The notes below the pieces were generated by a model, which saw only the letters and a program-made list of their open reading frames with translations, made no database searches and was not told the origin of the DNA. Below, piece by piece: positions 7,029 to 10,815 of a stretch of DNA of 10,815 nt. Source of the DNA: Candidatus Arcticimaribacter sp. Its GTDB lineage: Bacteria > Bacteroidota > Bacteroidia > Flavobacteriales > Flavobacteriaceae. The stretch is from assembly GCA_011526275.1 (NCBI GenBank), contig WTJP01000005.1:1-10815 (forward strand), read 5' to 3'. Both the position numbers and the translations under genes were made by a program. The number at the start of each line of letters is the position of its first letter. Positions within the stretch are counted from its first letter, which is position 1.

Positions 7029-7047
7029 TTTTTAATCGTTACATTTA
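7017..7047 (+). promoter_or_regulatory. Putative promoter of the transporter-gntK-gnd operon
   Basis: TTG (7017-7019) is followed after 20 bases by TACATTTA (7040-7047), five of six defined positions of TAnnTTTG. The element ends only four bases before the ATG at 7052, so the transcript would begin at or within a few bases of the start codon and be leaderless or nearly so. No Shine-Dalgarno sequence is present, which agrees. Confidence 0.5.
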
Positions 7048-7051
7048 GTCT

Positions 7052-8296
7052 ATGAACTTCTTTAAAAAAGCCCTCCGTTTTATCCTTTCTTTTGGCCCCG
7101 GAATTTTTGCCATTGGCTACACTATTGGCACCGGTAGTGTTACCTCTATGATCGTTGCTGGAAATAATTTTGGCATGCAGTTGCTATGGGTTCTTTTCCT
7201 AAGTTGTTTGTTTTCTGGAGTTCTCATTTATGTTTCAGGATCCTACTATCTCATAACTGGAGAAACAGCATTAATGTCGATAAAAAAACACCTTCCTTTA
7301 GGGCGGATACTCGCATTGGCGATTATCATCACCGTGGGGATTGGCCAATGGAATTCCCTCATTGGTATTTTAGGAATAACGTCTAATGTGATTTATGAAA
7401 TTTTGGTGTTGAATTTCCCCAGTTTGGCAGGAAATCAATACGCTTTGGTCTTGTCTATAGCATTGGTAATTATTGGAATATTCTACGGACTATTGATTAA
7501 AGGGAATTACAGTCTTTTTGAAAAAATACTAGCCCTTTTTGTTTCTATGATGGGGCTTTCTTTCATTTTTACCCTCTTTTTTGTTTTCCCTCAACCTACC
7601 GAAGTAATTATGGGGCTGATGCCAGTCATTCCCAAAGTAGAAGGAGCAGGGATTTTGATTGCCGCATTTGTGGGAACAACCATGGCGGCTGCTACCTTTC
7701 TTTCTCGGCCTTTATTTATTCAAGGGAAGGGATGGACAAAGGCAGATTTTAAAACCCAAAAGAACGATGCATTTATCGCTGCAATTTTGATTTTTACCAT
7801 TAGTGGATCCATCATGGCAGTAGCCAGTGGAAGTTTATTTGGGACAGAACAGCAAATCACCCATGTGTTGGATATGTCACGTGCCCTAGAACCTTCCTTG
7901 GGAAAATATGCGGTAAGTATTTTCTTTGCGGGTACTTTGAGTGCCGGCCTTTCTTCTATTTTTCCTTGTTTAATGATTGTTCCCTTAATGCTTGGGGATT
8001 TTAATTCAGGTAAATTAGATGTAAAGTCGAAGCGATTTAAAATAATTACAGGAGTTGCCAGTCTTTTAGCACTAAGTGTTCCTGTATTTGGGTTTAACCC
8101 CATACAGGGTCAAATCTTTACACAAGTTTTCAATGTTTTCGCATTGCCCTTAGTTGTACTAAGTTTTCTCGTTTTGTGGAACCGCAAGGGCGTTGGCTTG
8201 CCGAGCAATAGAAAAGGAACGAATGTTATTTTACTTGCAGCATTTGTTTTTTCTATCATTATTATGGTCAACGGATTAATCGATATCTTTAGCTAG
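7052..8296 (+). CDS. NRAMP-superfamily transporter lacking metal-binding motifs; candidate gluconate or sugar-acid importer
   Basis: This 414-residue inner-membrane protein has about 11 hydrophobic segments and the NRAMP layout: FGPGIFAIGY (14-23) in helix 1, then FGMQLLWVLFLS (40-51) and a TGE (69-71) as in NRAMP helices 2-3. The two metal-coordinating motifs are absent. Helix 1 DPGN is replaced by IGTGS (25-29), and helix 6 MPH reads MAAAT (211-215), followed by an arginine (R219). True NRAMP proteins bind Mn2+ or Fe2+ through the Asp and Asn of DPGN and the Met of MPH, so ordinary divalent-metal transport is unlikely. The gene heads an operon with gluconokinase (11-base gap) and 6-phosphogluconate dehydrogenase, the place usually held by a GntP-type gluconate permease. 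I infer that it imports gluconate or a similar acid. Fold call is good, substrate unproven. An automatic label of manganese transporter would probably mislead. Confidence 0.75.
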   Translation: MNFFKKALRFILSFGPGIFAIGYTIGTGSVTSMIVAGNNFGMQLLWVLFLSCLFSGVLIYVSGSYYLITGETALMSIKKHLPLGRILALAIIITVGIGQWNSLIGILGITSNVIYEILVLNFPSLAGNQYALVLSIALVIIGIFYGLLIKGNYSLFEKILALFVSMMGLSFIFTLFFVFPQPTEVIMGLMPVIPKVEGAGILIAAFVGTTMAAATFLSRPLFIQGKGWTKADFKTQKNDAFIAAILIFTISGSIMAVASGSLFGTEQQITHVLDMSRALEPSLGKYAVSIFFAGTLSAGLSSIFPCLMIVPLMLGDFNSGKLDVKSKRFKIITGVASLLALSVPVFGFNPIQGQIFTQVFNVFALPLVVLSFLVLWNRKGVGLPSNRKGTNVILLAAFVFSIIIMVNGLIDIFS

Positions 8297-8307
8297 AAGA
8301 AGCAACT

Positions 8308-8808
8308 TTGAATTCAAAACCAATACAAAAAATCATTCTCCTCATGGGGGTGAGTGGATCCGGTAAAACTACCCTGGGTAAAGCATTAGCCGCAGATTTA
8401 TCGCGTCCTTTTTTCGATGCCGATGACTTTCACCCAGAAGCCAACGTGGCAAAGATGAAAAAAGGAGAACCCTTAAATGATGATGATCGCTGGCCTTGGC
8501 TTTCTCGATTGAATAGCGTACTGAATGACCATCTTCAAGAAGGGTGTGTTTTAGCTTGTTCAGCCTTAAAAGAAAGCTACCGGAAGCTGTTGTTTGAAGG
8601 TCTAGAAGAACACCTTCTTTTGGTTTACCTTAAAGGGGAGTATGCCTATATTCACCAACGCATGCAAGCGCGTAAAAATCATTATATGCCAGCGACTTTA
8701 CTGCAATCACAATTTGATACTTTGGAAGAACCACAAAATGCTTTAGTACTGGATTGCGATCAAGCTATTGAAGAAATGATGCACACAATTTTAAATACCA
8801 GCAAATGA
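8308..8808 (+). CDS. gntK: Gluconokinase (GntK family)
   Basis: Gluconokinase phosphorylates D-gluconate to 6-phosphogluconate in the cytoplasm. The 166-residue P-loop kinase has Walker A GVSGSGKT (14-21), DADDFHP (37-43), the family signature KMKKGEPLNDDDRWPWL (49-65) and CSALK (84-88), with the length of E. coli GntK. The start is a TTG at 8308. The frame is closed upstream by TAG at 8290-8292, no ATG lies between, and the first in-frame ATG is codon 13, directly before Walker A, which would remove the first beta-strand (KIILLM). The rare start may lower translation relative to its neighbours. It begins 11 bases after the transporter stop and its TGA overlaps the ATG of gnd, so the three genes form one transcription unit. 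Its product is the substrate of the next enzyme. Confidence 0.95.
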   Translation: MNSKPIQKIILLMGVSGSGKTTLGKALAADLSRPFFDADDFHPEANVAKMKKGEPLNDDDRWPWLSRLNSVLNDHLQEGCVLACSALKESYRKLLFEGLEEHLLLVYLKGEYAYIHQRMQARKNHYMPATLLQSQFDTLEEPQNALVLDCDQAIEEMMHTILNTSK

Positions 8809-10205
8809 AATACGAAATAGGCGTTATCGGTCTAGGAGTAATGGGAAAGAGTTTAAGCCGTAACCTAGCACAAAAAGGTGCTCTTCCGGCATTGTATAAT
8901 CGCCATGTAGCAGGTAGTGAAGAGAAGGTCGCCGAAAGCTTTATTGCTGAACACGCAGTATTGGATGGAGCTGGAGCATTTGATGCATTGAAACCCTTTG
9001 TTGATTCCTTAGCGACTCCCCGTAAAATTATCCTCATGGTCAATGCGGGTGCTGCGGTAGATAGTGTGCTCAATAATTTATCTGGTTTACTATCGCCTGG
9101 CGATATCGTCTTAGATGGAGGAAATTCCCACTATCAAGAGACACAAAGACGAGCAGCAGCTTGGGCTGCAAAAGGACTCCATTTTCTTGGCGCTGGAATT
9201 TCGGGAGGAGAGAAAGGAGCTCTCCTAGGACCATCCATCATGCCTTCTGGAAATAGAAAAGCTTATGATGAAATAGCCCCTTTTTTAGCAGCAATAGCGG
9301 CAAAAGATGCGCAAGGGCAAGCCTGTTGTACCTATGTAGGGGAGCAGGGGAGTGGCCATTTCGTCAAAATGATCCACAACGGCATTGAATATGTTGAAAT
9401 GCAATTGATTGCAGAGTGTTATGCCCTGTTAAAACAAGCGCAATATTCCAATGATGAAATTGCTGCTTTCTTTGAAGCATGGTGTAAAGACGTGGGCAGT
9501 TACCTCCTCGAAATAAGCGCCAAAATTTTAAGGGTAGAAACAAAGGGGGAATACTTAATCGACCAAATTTTAGATCGAGCAGGAAATAAAGGCACGGGGA
9601 AATGGTCGACCGAGACCATCGCCCAAGTGGGAGAAGCAGCTAGCTTAATTCCCGCAGCATTATTGGCGCGTTACCTTTCTTTCTTTAAAGCGAAAAGAGA
9701 AGCAGCGCAAGCATTTTATGCAGTGGCTCCAAAGGCGGTACAGGTAGACCCAGACCATCTCAAGGCAGCCTACCGTTTTAGCCGTATCGTCAATCATCAT
9801 CAAGGCTTTTCTATGATTGCGGAAGTCGCGAAGAAAGAGGACTGGGGCATTGATTTAACTGAGATTGCCCGCATTTGGACGCAGGGCTGTATCATTAAGT
9901 CCGATTTGATGCAAGAATTGGTGCATTATCTAAAAGAAGGAGATCAACTGTTGATGCATTCAAGCATTAAAGCACATATTGAACAAGACCACACAGCAGC
10001 GAAAAAGATGGCTGCCACAGCTATTGAAGCGCAAGTTCATGCTCCCTGTTTATTGGAGGCGGTCAACTTTTTTCACGGCTACACCAGTGCACAATCTTCT
10101 GCCAATTTAATTCAAGCACAACGGGATTTTTTCGGTGCACACACCTATCAAAGAATAGACGATCCTTCAGGCAAAAGCTATCACACCCATTGGGAAGAGG
10201 AATAA
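8805..10205 (+). CDS. gnd: 6-phosphogluconate dehydrogenase, decarboxylating
   Basis: Gnd oxidises 6-phosphogluconate to ribulose-5-phosphate and CO2, making NADPH. The 466-residue protein has the Rossmann motif GLGVMG (9-14) and NRH at 32-34, where the arginine indicates NADP+ preference. It also has NSHY (107-110), the substrate loop SGGEKGALLGPS (133-144), and HFVKMIHNGIEY (185-196) with catalytic K188 and E195 and substrate-binding N192. The C-terminal half carries KGTGKWSTETI, WTQGCIIKSD and the final FGAHTYQRID...HTHW, all standard. Length is normal (family about 470). It overlaps gntK by four bases (ATGA), implying translational coupling. The pairing commits imported gluconate to the pentose phosphate pathway rather than Entner-Doudoroff, although KdgA in the neighbouring cluster could take part if a 6-phosphogluconate dehydratase exists elsewhere. 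It ends one base before the convergent trehalase gene, leaving no room for a terminator between them. Confidence 0.97.
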   Translation: MKYEIGVIGLGVMGKSLSRNLAQKGALPALYNRHVAGSEEKVAESFIAEHAVLDGAGAFDALKPFVDSLATPRKIILMVNAGAAVDSVLNNLSGLLSPGDIVLDGGNSHYQETQRRAAAWAAKGLHFLGAGISGGEKGALLGPSIMPSGNRKAYDEIAPFLAAIAAKDAQGQACCTYVGEQGSGHFVKMIHNGIEYVEMQLIAECYALLKQAQYSNDEIAAFFEAWCKDVGSYLLEISAKILRVETKGEYLIDQILDRAGNKGTGKWSTETIAQVGEAASLIPAALLARYLSFFKAKREAAQAFYAVAPKAVQVDPDHLKAAYRFSRIVNHHQGFSMIAEVAKKEDWGIDLTEIARIWTQGCIIKSDLMQELVHYLKEGDQLLMHSSIKAHIEQDHTAAKKMAATAIEAQVHAPCLLEAVNFFHGYTSAQSSANLIQAQRDFFGAHTYQRIDDPSGKSYHTHWEEE

Positions 10206-10206
10206 A

Positions 10207-10815
10207 CTATTCTTCCTTTTTTAATGCCGCGATAAAAGCAAGGATGACCCCATTGGTCCACCCAAAGCCGTCTTGCACTTCATATTCTCCTCCGCCACTC
10301 AGCAGACTCATGTCCTCTACGTTGTATTTTTCGAGTAGTTTCCCGCTACGTTGATATACATTGGTCGCTAGCGTAATCCATCGTCGAGCAATGTTGTTTG
10401 CCAAGTTGCTATAACCGTATTTTTTTAAGCCAAAATAGGTCATCCATTGCAAGGGAGCCCAACCGTTGGGCGCGTCCCATTGTTGTCCTGTGGTAAGGGG
10501 TGTAGTGACTAATCCGCCTTCCTTTAGGAAATCGTCTTCTATGCGTTGGGCGCAAGCTTTGGCTTGTTCCTCGGTGGCAATATCAAAGCACAAGGGAAAA
10601 ATCCCTGCTAGGGTTAAGGCCGAAGTTGGTGTGCCGTCAACTCGCTTTAAATCATGAAAAAAACGGGTGTTTGGGTTCCAAAATTGCGTTTGAATAATGG
10701 CTTTTCGTTTTTCAGCTAATCTCTTGAATTTTTCTTCATTTACGCTGTCTCCTGCAATCTGTGCAGCTTCTGCTAGGGTTTCTTCAAGCCCATAGAGCAA
10801 GCAATTCAAATCGAC
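10207..10815 (-). CDS. GH37 trehalase, C-terminal part
   Basis: The last 202 residues are in the window; the reading frame is open through base 10815 and the gene begins beyond the edge. Alpha,alpha-trehalases of glycoside hydrolase family 37 hydrolyse trehalose to two glucose with inversion. The fragment starts VDLNCLLYGLEETLA, matching the conserved DLNALLY segment. It contains the GH37 signature QQWDAPNGWAPLQWM, then LLEKYNV and GGGEYEVQDGFGWTNGV just before the end, regions that in E. coli TreA hold catalytic-site acids. The protein stops about 18 residues after this motif, with no E. coli-like tail. A TTG at 10809 could be taken as a start, but the family match runs through it to the edge. 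Whether the enzyme is periplasmic (treA) or cytoplasmic (treF) cannot be told without the N-terminus. It is convergent with gnd. Confidence 0.93.
   Translation of the reverse strand, partial: VDLNCLLYGLEETLAEAAQIAGDSVNEEKFKRLAEKRKAIIQTQFWNPNTRFFHDLKRVDGTPTSALTLAGIFPLCFDIATEEQAKACAQRIEDDFLKEGGLVTTPLTTGQQWDAPNGWAPLQWMTYFGLKKYGYSNLANNIARRWITLATNVYQRSGKLLEKYNVEDMSLLSGGGEYEVQDGFGWTNGVILAFIAALKKEE

Noticed and set aside
7052..8296. Annotation as an ordinary Mn2+/Fe2+ NRAMP transporter
   Set aside because: The DPGN and MPH metal-ligand motifs are both missing and the operon context is gluconate catabolism.
10207..10809. A complete 200-residue gene starting at TTG 10809
   Set aside because: GH37 similarity continues through that codon (VDLNCLLY) to the window edge, and the length is far below a full trehalase, so it is a partial gene.
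1..10815. Mobile elements, CRISPR, tRNA or rRNA genes
   Set aside because: No transposase, terminal repeats, regular repeat-spacer pattern or RNA gene signature was seen anywhere in the window.

Overview
The window looks like chromosomal DNA of a Bacteroidota bacterium, most likely a marine flavobacterium. The support is an adjacent SusC/SusD pair, AT-rich DNA, start codons mostly preceded by A-rich stretches rather than a Shine-Dalgarno sequence, and promoter-like sites of the Bacteroidota type (TTG at -33, TAnnTTTG at -7). The genus cannot be read from the sequence.

Positions 1-5683 are the plus-strand end of a polysaccharide utilization locus for a uronate polymer, most probably alginate. 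In order it holds the C-terminus of a SusC outer-membrane transporter, a complete SusD surface lipoprotein, a strong hairpin, an ExuT-like MFS carrier, an SDR reductase, 2-keto-3-deoxygluconate kinase (KdgK), KDPG aldolase (KdgA) and a rho-independent terminator. Together they would import oligouronides, move the unsaturated monouronate (DEH) into the cytoplasm, reduce it to KDG, phosphorylate it and split it to pyruvate and glyceraldehyde-3-phosphate. Alginate lyases, KdgF and a regulator would be expected nearby but are not in the window.

Positions 5686-6963 (minus strand) encode a lipoprotein with two InlB/Listeria-Bacteroides-type repeats and a C-terminal domain that resembles jelly-roll polysaccharide lyases. 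It is probably a surface enzyme of the same locus, of uncertain family. Its promoter appears to sit back to back with that of a second, plus-strand operon.

Positions 7052-10205 are that second operon: an NRAMP-fold membrane transporter, gluconokinase (TTG start, 11 nt downstream) and 6-phosphogluconate dehydrogenase (ATGA overlap). The transporter lacks the DPGN and MPH metal-binding motifs of true NRAMP proteins. Its tight linkage to gluconate catabolism suggests that it imports gluconate or a related sugar acid. This is the most novel candidate system in the window.

The right edge (10207-10815, minus strand) is the C-terminal third or so of a GH37 trehalase, convergent with the operon and one base from it. 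No RNA gene, mobile element, CRISPR array or attachment site was recognised. All intergenic gaps are shorter than 200 bases.
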